From DATDAH01 sp963792205 (lineage in GTDB: Bacteria; Actinomycetota; Acidimicrobiia; Acidimicrobiales; DATDAH01), in contig CAWBVI010000011.1 in the NCBI GenBank assembly GCA_963792205.1, positions 60,035-124,034 of the forward strand: a DNA stretch of 64,000 nt. The letters are read 5' to 3'. The position numbers and the translations under genes were made by a program. The notes beneath the pieces are model-generated. The model was not told the DNA's origin, made no database searches, and saw nothing but the letters and a program-made list of their open reading frames with translations. Shown in pieces: positions 26,380 to 35,248 of this stretch. How positions within the stretch are numbered: the first letter of the stretch is position 1; the number at the start of each line of letters is the position of its first letter.

Positions 26380-28655
26380 GCCCTCGGCGGTTCTTCCTCC
26401 TCCTCGGCCTCATCGCCCTGCTGGGCCTCGGCCTGCGCTGGTTCTGGATCCTCGAGGTGCGTCCGGAGTGCGGCATCCCGCCCGAGGAGGGGCCAGCCAA
26501 CTGCCTGGCGATCGTGGGCGGCACCAACGATCCCCGGTACCTCCACGAGGTCGGGAACCTGCTGGCCGAGGGCAAACCGTACGTCGACCCGTTCGCCTAC
26601 GCCGAGAACGGCGAGGAGCGCCCGAGCGCCCACAAGATGCCGCTCTTCCCGGCGTACCTGGGGGTGGTGTCGCTCCTGGGCGGCCAGGGGGTCGAGACCC
26701 ACCGGCTGGCGGCGGCCCTGCTCGGCGTCGGGGCGGTGGTGGTCCTCGGGCTGGTCGGGCGCGCCCTCGCCGGCCCGCGGGCCGGTCTGCTCGCCGCCGC
26801 GATCGCGGCGGTGTACCCGAACCTCTGGATCAACGACTTCCTGCTCCAGGTCGAGAGCCTGGCGGCCCTGCTCGTCGCGCTCGTCCTGCTCGTGGCCTAC
26901 CGCTACGACGCCACGCCCTCGCGGGGGTGGATCGTGCTGCTGGGCGCCCTCATCGCCTTCACCGGGCTCACCCGGGCGGAGACGCTCCTGCTCTACGCCC
27001 TCGTCGCCCTGCCCCTCGTCCTGCGGGCCGTTCCCGGATGGCGGGAGCGGCTCGTGCAGTTGGCGCTGGCCGGCGCCGCCGGGCTGGTGATCGTCGGGCC
27101 CTGGGTGGCGTGGAACCTGGCCCGCTTCGAGGACCCGACGACGCTGTCGACGGCTCCGGGACCGGTCCTCGACACCGCCTCGTGCGACGCCACCTACTAC
27201 GGCGACCAGCTCGGCTACTACGCCTCCTGCTTCGACATCGAGGACTACGCCGACGACGAGGGCCTCACCGTCGAGCAGGCCCAGGAGCAGCTGCGGGACT
27301 TCGACGAGTCGCAGCGGGCCGCCGTGGCGGGAGCGCGGGCCCAGACCTACATCCGGGACCACCTGGGCCGCCTGCCGGTGGTGATGGCGGCTCGGGTCGC
27401 CCGCCTGTGGGAGCTCTACCGGCCGGCCCAGAACGTCCGCTTCAACTGGCAGCTCGAAGCCCGAGGCGAACGCACGTCGCAGCTCGCCCTGCTGTCGTAC
27501 TACGCGCTCATCCCGGCCGCGGTCGGGGGCCTCGTCGTGCTCCGGCGCCGCGGCCTCCCGCTCAGCCCGCTCCTCGGCCCCGCCATCATGATCACCGTGA
27601 CCGCGGCGTGGACCTTCGGCACGACGCGCTACCGCATACCGGCCGACGTCGCCCTGGTCGTCGCCGCCGCCGTCGGCGGGGACGCCCTGTTGCGGCGGTG
27701 GTGGCCGGTGGACGAGGGTGACGCCAGCATGAGCGACCGTGACAACGAGCTGAACACCGACCTGCTCGACGCGGAGCTCCCGGATCCCCGCTTCGTCGAC
27801 GCCGAGTACCTGGAGTGGCTGTACGACCGGAACCCGGACGGTCCCGCCGTCCAGGCGTCGGCCGACGAGGACGGCGTCCGGGTCGCCCACTACGCGCTGG
27901 TGCCGCAGACGTATCGCAACGCCGCCGGTCCGGCGCCGCTCCTCTTCTCGCTCAACGCCGTCACCCGGAGCGGCACGCAACGACGGGGCTACTGGTCCCA
28001 GCTGGGCCACCAGGTCTTCGAGGAGGCCACGGCGCAGGGCAAGAAGCTGGTGATCGGGGTGCCCAACGAGAAGTCCACGCCGGGGGCGGTGAAGTACCTG
28101 GGCTACCGCTTCCTCGGCCCGATGCCGGTGGCCGTCGCCGTGCCGACGGGAGCGGGCGCGGGGTGGGAGCACCACGCCGTCGACGCCGCCTTCCTCGACG
28201 GCTCCCGGTTCGCCGAGCTGGCCGCCGACGTCGACCGGCACGAAGCGCGGGGCTGGACGAACAGCTACTCAGTGGAGCGCCTCCGGTGGCGGCTGGCCCG
28301 CCCGCACGGCGGCTACAGGGTCCACGCCGATGACGACCTCGTCGTGGTGTCGACCCGCTCCGGCCTCGGACCGGTGCCCCTGGCCGTCATCCTCAAGCTC
28401 CTCCCCCGGGGACCGCGGACCCTGGACCAACCGCTGTCGGCCCACCGGGCGGTCAACGCCGTGTGCCGCCACCACCGGGCCCCGGCGGCGGTGTACGCCG
28501 GGTTCAACGCCCTCGTCCGGGTCCGGGGCGTCCATCCGCCCCACCGCCTCCGTCCCGCCCCCCTGAACCTCGTGGTCCACAGCTTCAGCGACGAGGTCCC
28601 GCAGGAGACGTTCCGGCTGGATACGTTCGAGTTCCTCGACCTCGACGCCTACTGA
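26376..28655 (+). CDS. GT39-like membrane glycosyltransferase fused to a GNAT-like acyltransferase domain
   Basis: One uninterrupted 759-residue frame. Residues 1 to about 445 form a GT39-like membrane domain (AVYPNLWINDFLLQVES near 145) with an extracytoplasmic Cys-containing loop. Residues from about 452 form a soluble GNAT/FemAB-like region (EYLEWLYDRNP; SLNAVTRSGTQRRGYWSQLG; GVPNEKSTPGAVKYLGYR). An internal ATG at 27729 has GAGGGTG 8 nt upstream and a TGA in another frame at 27719-27721. Two separate genes joined by an indel therefore remain possible. The GTG at 26376 overlaps the previous stop. It probably decorates a lipid-linked sugar. Confidence 0.68.
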   Translation: MSPRRFFLLLGLIALLGLGLRWFWILEVRPECGIPPEEGPANCLAIVGGTNDPRYLHEVGNLLAEGKPYVDPFAYAENGEERPSAHKMPLFPAYLGVVSLLGGQGVETHRLAAALLGVGAVVVLGLVGRALAGPRAGLLAAAIAAVYPNLWINDFLLQVESLAALLVALVLLVAYRYDATPSRGWIVLLGALIAFTGLTRAETLLLYALVALPLVLRAVPGWRERLVQLALAGAAGLVIVGPWVAWNLARFEDPTTLSTAPGPVLDTASCDATYYGDQLGYYASCFDIEDYADDEGLTVEQAQEQLRDFDESQRAAVAGARAQTYIRDHLGRLPVVMAARVARLWELYRPAQNVRFNWQLEARGERTSQLALLSYYALIPAAVGGLVVLRRRGLPLSPLLGPAIMITVTAAWTFGTTRYRIPADVALVVAAAVGGDALLRRWWPVDEGDASMSDRDNELNTDLLDAELPDPRFVDAEYLEWLYDRNPDGPAVQASADEDGVRVAHYALVPQTYRNAAGPAPLLFSLNAVTRSGTQRRGYWSQLGHQVFEEATAQGKKLVIGVPNEKSTPGAVKYLGYRFLGPMPVAVAVPTGAGAGWEHHAVDAAFLDGSRFAELAADVDRHEARGWTNSYSVERLRWRLARPHGGYRVHADDDLVVVSTRSGLGPVPLAVILKLLPRGPRTLDQPLSAHRAVNAVCRHHRAPAAVYAGFNALVRVRGVHPPHRLRPAPLNLVVHSFSDEVPQETFRLDTFEFLDLDAY

Positions 28656-28665
28656 GCCCCCTGAG

Positions 28666-29490
28666 ATGACGCCGCCGTTCACGTTCACCTTCGACGTCGA
28701 GGACCACCGCCCGAACGAGGCCACCGAGCTCCGGCTGCTCGACGCCACCCGGCGCGTCCTCGACTTCTGCGCCGAGCGGAAGATCACCGGATCGGTGTTC
28801 GTGGTGGGGGAGGTGGCCCGGGACTACCCCGACCTGGTCCGTGAGATCGCCGCCCAGGGCCACGAGCTCGGCCTCCACGGGTGGCGCCACACGCCGATCA
28901 CCGAGCTGAGCCGGGCGACCTTCGCCGAGGAGACGGCCCGCGGTCGCGACCTGCTGGCGGAGGTGGCGGGCCAGGAGGTCGTGGGCTTCCGGGCCCCCAC
29001 GTTCTCCCTCACCGCCGACACGGTCTGGGCGACCGAGGTGCTGACCGAGCTCGGCTTCACCTACAGCTCCAGCATCCTGCCGGCGTGGAGCCCGCTGTTC
29101 GGCTTCCCGGGCCTCCCGCGGCGCCCCTTCACCTGGCCCTCGGGGCTCCGCGAGCTCCCGGCCCCGATCGTGAAGGCGGGCCCCCTCGGCCTCCCCGTCA
29201 TCGGCGGGACCTACCTCCGGGTCCTGCCCTGGCCCCTGGTGCGCCTGGGCCTGCGGCCCCGGCCGCTCGGCCCGGTGCCGTTCACCTACTGCCACCCCTA
29301 CGACGTCGACCCCGGCGAGCCCTACTGGGTGGTGCCGGGCACCGGTCGCCTGCTCAGCCCCCTCCTCTGGTACGGCCGGCGGCGCATGCTCGAGCGGATG
29401 GGGCGCCTCCTGGACAACGGCCTGGCGCCTCCCCTCCGGGACCGCCTCGGCGAGGTCCCGGCCGACGTGCCCGCCGTCCTCGCGGCCTAG
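28666..29490 (+). CDS. polysaccharide deacetylase (NodB homology domain)
   Basis: A 274-residue carbohydrate esterase 4-like protein. It has TFDVED (catalytic base and metal Asp, residues 7-12), HGWRH (metal His residues, near 72-76), GFRAPTFS (near 109) and the late FTYCHPYD His motif. It has no signal peptide, so it may act on cytoplasmic or lipid-linked precursor. This build resembles deacetylases found in exopolysaccharide loci. It starts 10 nt after the GT39-acyltransferase gene, so it is likely the same operon. It converges with the SGNH gene, the two stops being 1 nt apart. Confidence 0.85.
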   Translation: MTPPFTFTFDVEDHRPNEATELRLLDATRRVLDFCAERKITGSVFVVGEVARDYPDLVREIAAQGHELGLHGWRHTPITELSRATFAEETARGRDLLAEVAGQEVVGFRAPTFSLTADTVWATEVLTELGFTYSSSILPAWSPLFGFPGLPRRPFTWPSGLRELPAPIVKAGPLGLPVIGGTYLRVLPWPLVRLGLRPRPLGPVPFTYCHPYDVDPGEPYWVVPGTGRLLSPLLWYGRRRMLERMGRLLDNGLAPPLRDRLGEVPADVPAVLAA

Positions 29491-29491
29491 C

Positions 29492-30217
29492 TCAGGTCGG
29501 CAGGCCGGCGACGCAGCGGCGGGCCGCGGCCAGGAGGGTGCGCTGGAAGGCGGCTTCGCCGGCGGGGGAGAAGTGCACGCTGTCGCCGATGAACCAGCCC
29601 GGATGATCGGACGCCAGATCGGCCCAGTCCGGGCTGCGCACGTCGATGGCCGCGGCGTCGGCGGCGTCGAGCTCGTCGTTGAGGACCGCCGCGGTGAGCC
29701 GTTCGCCCGCCCCACCGGACGGGTGCAGGGTGGGCCAGACCACACACTGGTCATCGAGGTCGGCGATGAGGTTGCGCACCGCCCGGCGCACGGCCCGGCG
29801 GGCCGCCACCGGGTCGCCGCTCTCCCGGACCCACCGGACGTCGCCCGAGCCGCCGGAGACGATCACGACCTGCGCTCCTCGCTCGACGGCGTCACCAGCC
29901 AGGAGCCGCACGCGCGCGGTGCGCCACGCGTTCCGGTGCTTCACCGACGCCCGCCAGCCTTCGTCGATCAGGCTGCGGGTGAAGGCCTCGGTCGACGACG
30001 GATGGGTCGGGCCCTCGGACTGCAGCTGGCCCAGGAGGCTGTCGCCGACGGCGGCGACCTTGGGGCCGTTCGCCGGCCCCCGGAACGGCGGTACCGCCTC
30101 GGGGACGGCGGCCGCCGGACCGGCGGTGGGGAGGGCGAGCAGGACGAGGGCACCGAGCAGCGCCGCCCGGATGCTCCTACGGAGCCGAGCCGATAGGCGA
30201 GGCGACCAGGCAAGCAC
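29492..30217 (-). CDS. secreted SGNH/GDSL hydrolase-like protein
   Basis: A protein of about 241 residues: N-terminal hydrophobic signal (AALLGALVLLALPTAGPAAA), then an SGNH domain with VAAVGDSLL in block I, IVSGGSGD in block III and DSVH in block V. The reading frame begins inside repeat copy 1. ATG 30265 and GTG 30217 are both within the repeat and no ATG, GTG or TTG follows it before the signal. I chose GTG 30217 because it leaves a compact signal peptide. This is the fourth stand-alone SGNH protein of the island. Confidence 0.72.
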   Translation of the reverse strand: MLAWSPRLSARLRRSIRAALLGALVLLALPTAGPAAAVPEAVPPFRGPANGPKVAAVGDSLLGQLQSEGPTHPSSTEAFTRSLIDEGWRASVKHRNAWRTARVRLLAGDAVERGAQVVIVSGGSGDVRWVRESGDPVAARRAVRRAVRNLIADLDDQCVVWPTLHPSGGAGERLTAAVLNDELDAADAAAIDVRSPDWADLASDHPGWFIGDSVHFSPAGEAAFQRTLLAAARRCVAGLPT

Positions 30218-30282
30218 AGCGGTGATCGCCAAGCGCAGCTTGGCGATGTCCCAGGTCAAGCGCACGAGGCCTCAGCCTTTCC
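30181..30282 (+). repeat. intergenic repeat family, copy 1 (full length)
   Basis: A unit of about 100 bp, nearly identical to 55001-55100. It begins GGAGCCGAGCCGATAGGCGA, has a perfect 10-bp hairpin ATCGCCAAGC/GCTTGGCGAT with loop GCA at 30225-30247, and ends GCCTCAGCCTTTC. Read on the - strand it is open and supplies the possible starts and first codons of the SGNH gene. Confidence 0.88.
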
Positions 30283-30291
30283 GCCCGCGTC

Positions 30292-30711
30292 CTACGGGGC
30301 GGTGACGGCACCACCGGCGGCCTCGGCCACGGTGGCGGCGGTGGCCTCGTCCCCGTTGGTGAGCTCGACGGTCCAGTTCTGGCCGTAGGCCACGCCCGGC
30401 GGCTCAGGCTCGATGATGTCGGTGACCGTGGCCTCGTCGAACCAGATCGTGAGATAGGCCTGCGTGCCCTCGATGGTGCACTGGCTGATCTCCTTGTCCT
30501 CGTCGACCAGACCCTCGTAGTCGAGGGTGCAGTCGATGCCGCCGGCGGCCAGGGTCTCGTTCAGCGCGGCGACGGTGTCGTACGACGTGAGCTCGGCCGC
30601 CTCCTCGGTCGTCGACGCGGCCCCGTCCCCGCCCCGCCCGTCGCCGTCGTCCCCGCTGCAGCCGGCGAGGACCAGGAGGGCGAGCGCGACCGCGGCCAGA
30701 GATGCCTTCAC
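30292..30711 (-). CDS. small lipoprotein of unknown function
   Basis: A 139-residue predicted lipoprotein: signal peptide with lipobox VLAGC, an Asp/Gly-rich linker, then a compact domain with two Cys residues (GGIDCTLDY; SQCTIEG) that could form a disulphide. I do not recognise the domain. The GTG start at 30711 overlaps the stop of the upstream GT39-like gene by 4 nt (GTGA), which fixes the start and suggests the lipoprotein works with that transferase. Confidence 0.72.
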   Translation of the reverse strand: MKASLAAVALALLVLAGCSGDDGDGRGGDGAASTTEEAAELTSYDTVAALNETLAAGGIDCTLDYEGLVDEDKEISQCTIEGTQAYLTIWFDEATVTDIIEPEPPGVAYGQNWTVELTNGDEATAATVAEAAGGAVTAP

Positions 30712-32014
30712 ACCGGCGATTCTTGTGGGGTCGGTGGCTCCGGGCCAAACCCCCGGGTCCGTGCGGTGGTCGCCCGACGGCGGTCCAGGAGCTCGACCAC
30801 GGCGACCGCCGCGAGCACGACCAAGCTGACCTCGGCCGGGACCCGGAAGCGCAGGAGGCCGTAGAAAAGCGCCGAGATCAGGGTGACCACGACCACCGGG
30901 GCGAGCAGGGGCCAGAGCACGCGTCGGCGCGCAGCGCAGCACGAGCCCGCCAGCGATCGCGAACGGGACCAGGAGCCAGAACGTGACGAAGCCGGCCCAG
31001 CCCGACGGGCTCCTCCCGGCCCTCGTTCACGCTGTAGCGGATCATCGAGGCGGGGTCGAAGAGGCTCCACGTGCGGGCGACCCGGATGGCCGCGACCCGG
31101 GGCAGGTCACCCAGGTTGTCCTGGATGTAGACGCGGGCGAGATGGCGGTAGTCCGCGTTGACCAGCGACTGGTCCAGGAGGTGCGCCTCGGTGAAGGCGC
31201 CCGGTGGCAGGCAGGCGATGTCCCACAGCCCGGGGTCCGGCCCGTCGTACTGCGGATCGCAGTTGGCCCCGATGAGCGTGAGGCCGTCGTTGGTGGAGAC
31301 GAGCACCGGCTTCTCGAAGCGTCCGGCGTTGTAGAGCGTCCACGGGGCCAGCACCAGGATCCCGGCCAGCCCGGCCAGGCCGATCCGGGCCAGGCGCGGT
31401 CCCCAGGACCTCGCCGCCCGCCAGGCCACCGGGACGAAGGCCAGGGCCCCGAGCAGCGCCAGCTCGGCTCGGGACAGGGCCGCCAACCCGGAGAGGGCGC
31501 CGACGAGCACGGCTCCCCAGGCGCTCGGTCGGTCGACGTACCGGTAGACCGCAAGCAGCAGCAGGGCCACCAGGAGGGCGGTCGTGGTCTCGGCCATGAT
31601 CACGCCGTCGTTGACCCACAGGTTTGGGTAGACGGCCGCGAGTCCCCCCGCCCACAGGGCCACCCGGTCGTCGCCGCTCACCCGCCGGGCCAGCAGGGCG
31701 ATGGCCACCACGGCGAGGGTGCCGTACAGGGCCTGGGCCAGGCGCTGGGCCAGCACGCTGCGCCCGAAGAGCAGGGCGGTGGGGGCCTGGGAGACCTCGG
31801 TCAGGGGGGCGTGGTCGGCCGCCGGCCGGTCCCACCGTCGGTGCGTGAACCCGTTGCCCTCCGCCAGTTCCTGGGCCTGGGTGGCGTAGTACAGGGCATC
31901 GCTCTGCTCGACCGGGTCGGACCACTTGGCGATGCCGATGTAGCCGACCCGGACGGTGAGGGCGAGCAGCGCGACGAGCGCCAGCCGCACCCAGAAGCGG
32001 TCCAGCAACCGCAC
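30708..32014 (-). CDS. polytopic glycosyltransferase, GT39-like, two frame disruptions near the 3' end
   Basis: The third member of the local AVYPNLW family (motif AVYPNLWVND near residue 130), with first-loop acidic motif DPVEQSDALYY and about ten membrane helices. The frame shifts by one base near 31005 and again near 30935. Read across both, the C-terminus continues GWAGFVTFWLLVPFAIAGG and ends PPTPQESPV at 30708. The length is 3n+2, fitting two extra bases, so the corrected protein is about 434 residues. It is translationally coupled to the downstream lipoprotein. Confidence 0.75.
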
Positions 32015-32030
32015 CCCGCCGGGGCGGGGT

Positions 32031-33572
32031 TCAGCCGCGTCGGGCAGGGTCGGCCGCCTTCGGGATGACCGGCGCCGCCCGGCCGGTGCCGGACTCGCGG
32101 ATCTCCTCCACGGCCTCGCCCTCCTCGTGGTACTCCTCCTCGACGTTCACCGCCCAGATGTCGTGGTCGGCCCCGAAGATGTTCTCGACCGTGAGCATGG
32201 CGGTGTACATCGAGTGGTCCTGGTTGTTGTACTTGTGCATCCCGTTGCGGCCGACGGGGTGCACGTTCGGGCGTGTTGGCCTCGAGCCAGGCCCGGAGCA
32301 CGTCGACGTTGTCGGCGTAGGTCTCGTCGTAGGTCGGGATAGGCCTTCGGCATGCGGACGACGTAGCCGGCCTCGACCTGGTCGGCCGTCGACGCAGGCC
32401 GAGGATCTCGAGCTCCTTGGCTCGCCGGCTCGATGAGGTCCTCGTCGGCCGTCCTCCACTGCTCGTCGCCCTCGAACACGAAGTACTCGAGGCCGAGGCA
32501 GGTGCGGCCCTCCTTGACCATGTAGGGCGACCACGACCCGAAGTTCTGGATGCGACCGACGCTCCACCTCGGGGGAGTGGATGTAGATCCAGTTGTCGGG
32601 GAACCCCGCATCCTCGGGGACGACGAGGGCGACGGTGAGGAAGTCGCGGTACTTGAGGTCGTCGGCGGCGGCGAGGACCTCGGCCGGCACGGGCGGGTCC
32701 ATGGCCTTGAGGAGCTGGGTGATGGGCATCGAGGAGATGACGTGGTCGCACGGCGTGCTCGCTGGCCGCCCGTCGGTCTCGACGGCGACGGCCCGGCCGC
32801 CCTCGTGGCGGATGCGGGTCACCGGGGTCTGCATCAGGACCTTCGAGCCCTGGGCCTGCGACCTTCTCCGGCAGCGCTCCCACATCATCCCGGGGCCGTA
32901 CTTCGGGTACTGGAACTCCTCGATGAGGGAGGTGATGTCCTTCTGGTTCCGCTTGGGCAGGAGCGCGTTGAGATCGGCCTTGAACAGCGAGAGGTTCTTG
33001 ATCCGCTGCGCGGCCCAGTCGGCCGGCATCTGGTCGGCCGGCGACGCCCCACACCTTCTCGGTGTAGGTCTTGAAGAAGGTGCGGTAGAGGCGCCAGCCG
33101 AAGCGGGCCGCCACCCAGCCCTCGAAGTTGTTCTGGTCCTTCGGGGGGCCGGACGCGCACCCAGACGTAGGACAGGACGCAGCGGACGGCCTCGATGATG
33201 CCCGAGGTTGCGGAGGGCGTTGAACGCCTTGAGCGGGTAGTCGAAGTACTTGCCGTCGTAGTAGATGCGGCTCATGCGGGGCCGGAGCAGGAAGTCCTCG
33301 TCGGCGAGGATCTCGTGCCACAGGTCCTCGACCGGGCTTGACCTTGGTGAAGAAGCGGTGGCCGCCGATGTCGAAGCGCCAGCCGTCGCGCTCGACCGTG
33401 CGGCTGATGCCGCCGACCACCGTCGTCGGCCTCGAGGACCGTGCTGGTGACGCCGCGACTTGCCCAGCTCGTAGGCGGCCGTGAGCCCCGCCGGACCCGC
33501 CCCGATGATGACCACCTCACCGGGCGTGGCCCCGTTCTGGTCGGGGAGGGAGACGTCGGGGGACGGGGTCAT
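32031..33572 (-). pseudogene. FAD-dependent oxidoreductase (UDP-galactopyranose mutase-like), about 13 apparent indels
   Basis: The conserved protein can be followed end to end: VVIIGAGPAGLTAAYEL (FAD Rossmann motif), GGISRTVERDGWRFDIGGHR, TYTEKVWG, VGRIQNFGSWSP, GLEYFVFEGD and NNQDHSMYTAMLT. The frame changes about 13 times, 11 of them single extra bases and 2 apparent losses. The net length remains a multiple of 3, and the corrected protein is about 510 residues from ATG 33572. Relatives interconvert or oxidise sugar nucleotides, or desaturate lipids, beside glycosyltransferases. No in-frame stop or large deletion is seen, so sequencing error is likelier than decay. Confidence 0.75.
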
Positions 33573-33658
33573 CGGGAGTCGTGCACCTGGTTCGGCGGGG
33601 TGGTCAGCGGCCCGGCGGGCGTCCGGGTCGAGACCACGGTTGGGCGGAGTGGCGCCGG

Positions 33659-33664
33659 TACAGT
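33659..33664 (+). promoter_or_regulatory. candidate -10 box (TACAGT) for the 33.7-38.8 kb operon
   Basis: TACAGT lies 8 nt before GTG 33673, again suggesting a leaderless or nearly leaderless transcript. Confidence 0.4.
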
Positions 33665-33672
33665 CCCGGCCC

Positions 33673-35248
33673 GTGTCCGTGAAGGAACGGACCGACGCGA
33701 CGAGCCAGCGCGGCGGTCTCGACGGTACCCCGTCCTCGACCCCGCCGCCTACCTGGCTGGTGCCCCTCGCCCTCGTGGTGGCCGTGGCCGGCTCGGTCAC
33801 CCGGTTCCTCACGACATCGGCGCTGTGGCTGGACGAGGCGCTCAGCGTCAACATCGCCACCCTGCCGCTCGGCGACATCGGCGAGGCCCTCCGCCACGAC
33901 GGCCATCCGCCCCTCTACTACGTGCTGTTGCACGTCTGGACCGAGGTCTTCGGCGACGGCGACGTGGAGGTCCGGGCGCTCTCCGCGGTGCTCGCGGTGC
34001 TCACCCTTCCCGTGGCCTGGGTGGTCGGACGGCGCGCGGGGGGCCCGACCCTCGGCTGGCTGACCGTCCTCGTCCTCGGCGCCCTGCCCTTCGCCACCCG
34101 GTACGGCTCCGAGGCCCGCATGTACTCGCTGGTCATCCTCCTGGTCCTGCTGGGCTGGCTGGCGCTGCAGCGGGCCCTCGAAGCGCCCACCTGGGGGCGC
34201 CTGGCCGTGCTCGCCGTGGTCAGCGGCGCCCTCCTCCTGACCCACTACTGGGCCTTCTACCTGCTGGGCGCCACCGGCCTGGTCCTGCTCGTCGGGGCGT
34301 GGCGCAGCCGTGGCGACGTGCGCCGCAGCCGCGGGCGCAGCGCCCTCGGCGTCGCCCTCGGCGGCGTGCTGTTCCTGCCGTGGCTCCCCAGCTTCCTCGA
34401 GCAGGCCCGCAGCACCGGCACCCCGTGGGCCGAGCCCGAGCGCCCGACCAAGGTGCTGGCCCAGCTCTTCGCCGACCTCGGCGGGGTCGACAACGCCGAA
34501 CGCATCCTCTTCTCGATCGTGCTGGGGCTCCTGCTCGCCCTGGCGCTGTTCGGGCGCGCTCGCGACGACCGCACGCGTCGAGCTCGATCTCCGCACCCGG
34601 CCCGACGTCCGGCTCGAGCTGCTCGTCGCCGTCCTCACGCTCGGGCTGGCCGTCGGGGCCGGGTACCTCACCAGCTCGGGCTTCGCCCCCCGCTACCTCG
34701 CGATGGTCGTCCCGCTCGTCGTCCTGGCGGCGGCCTGGGGCCTGGTCCGCTTCACCGGCGCCCTCCCGCTGGCGCTCGTCTTGACCGCCTACCTGGCGAC
34801 GAGCGCCCTCGGCATCATCGACGTCATCGGCTTCGAGCGCACTCAGATGGACCAGCTGGCTTCGGCCATCGAAGCCCAGGGCGCACCCGGCGACGTGGTC
34901 GTGTACTGCCCCGACCAGCTCGGGCCCGCCGGGAGCCGGGCGCTCGACGGGGACTTCACCGAGGTGACCTATCCGGACCTCGATTCGCCGGCCCTGGTCG
35001 ACTGGGTCGACTACGCGGAGCGCAATGCGGCCTCGGACCCGCAGGCCTTCGTCGACGCCGTGCTCGAGCGAGCCGAGGGCCACACGATCTGGCTGGCGTG
35101 GAGCCCGGAGTACATCACCCTCGAGTCCCAGTGCGGCGAGGTGCGGAACCTCCTCGGCCAGGCCCGACCCGGCAATGGGCCCGTGCTCCAGGCCGACTCC
35201 GACACGTACTTCGAGAACGCCAACCTCCACGAGTACCCCGACCGGTGA
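33673..35248 (+). CDS. polytopic glycosyltransferase, GT39-like, frame disrupted near 34579
   Basis: A GT-C-type membrane protein. The first-loop motif LWLDEALSVN has the catalytic Asp-Glu pair, followed by HDGHPPLYYVLLH, a signature of GT39-like mannosyltransferases. About ten helices follow, then a C-terminal soluble domain with two Cys. An extra base near 34579 shifts the frame and the sequence resumes VELDLRTRPDVRLE. The length is 3n+1, so the corrected protein is about 524 residues. It is the first gene of a three-gene operon joined by GTGA overlaps. Confidence 0.8.

Noticed and set aside
32031..33572. Programmed ribosomal frameshifting to explain the flavoprotein
   Set aside because: About 13 shifts of mixed sign without slippery sequences or pseudoknots cannot be programmed. 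Sequence error fits better.
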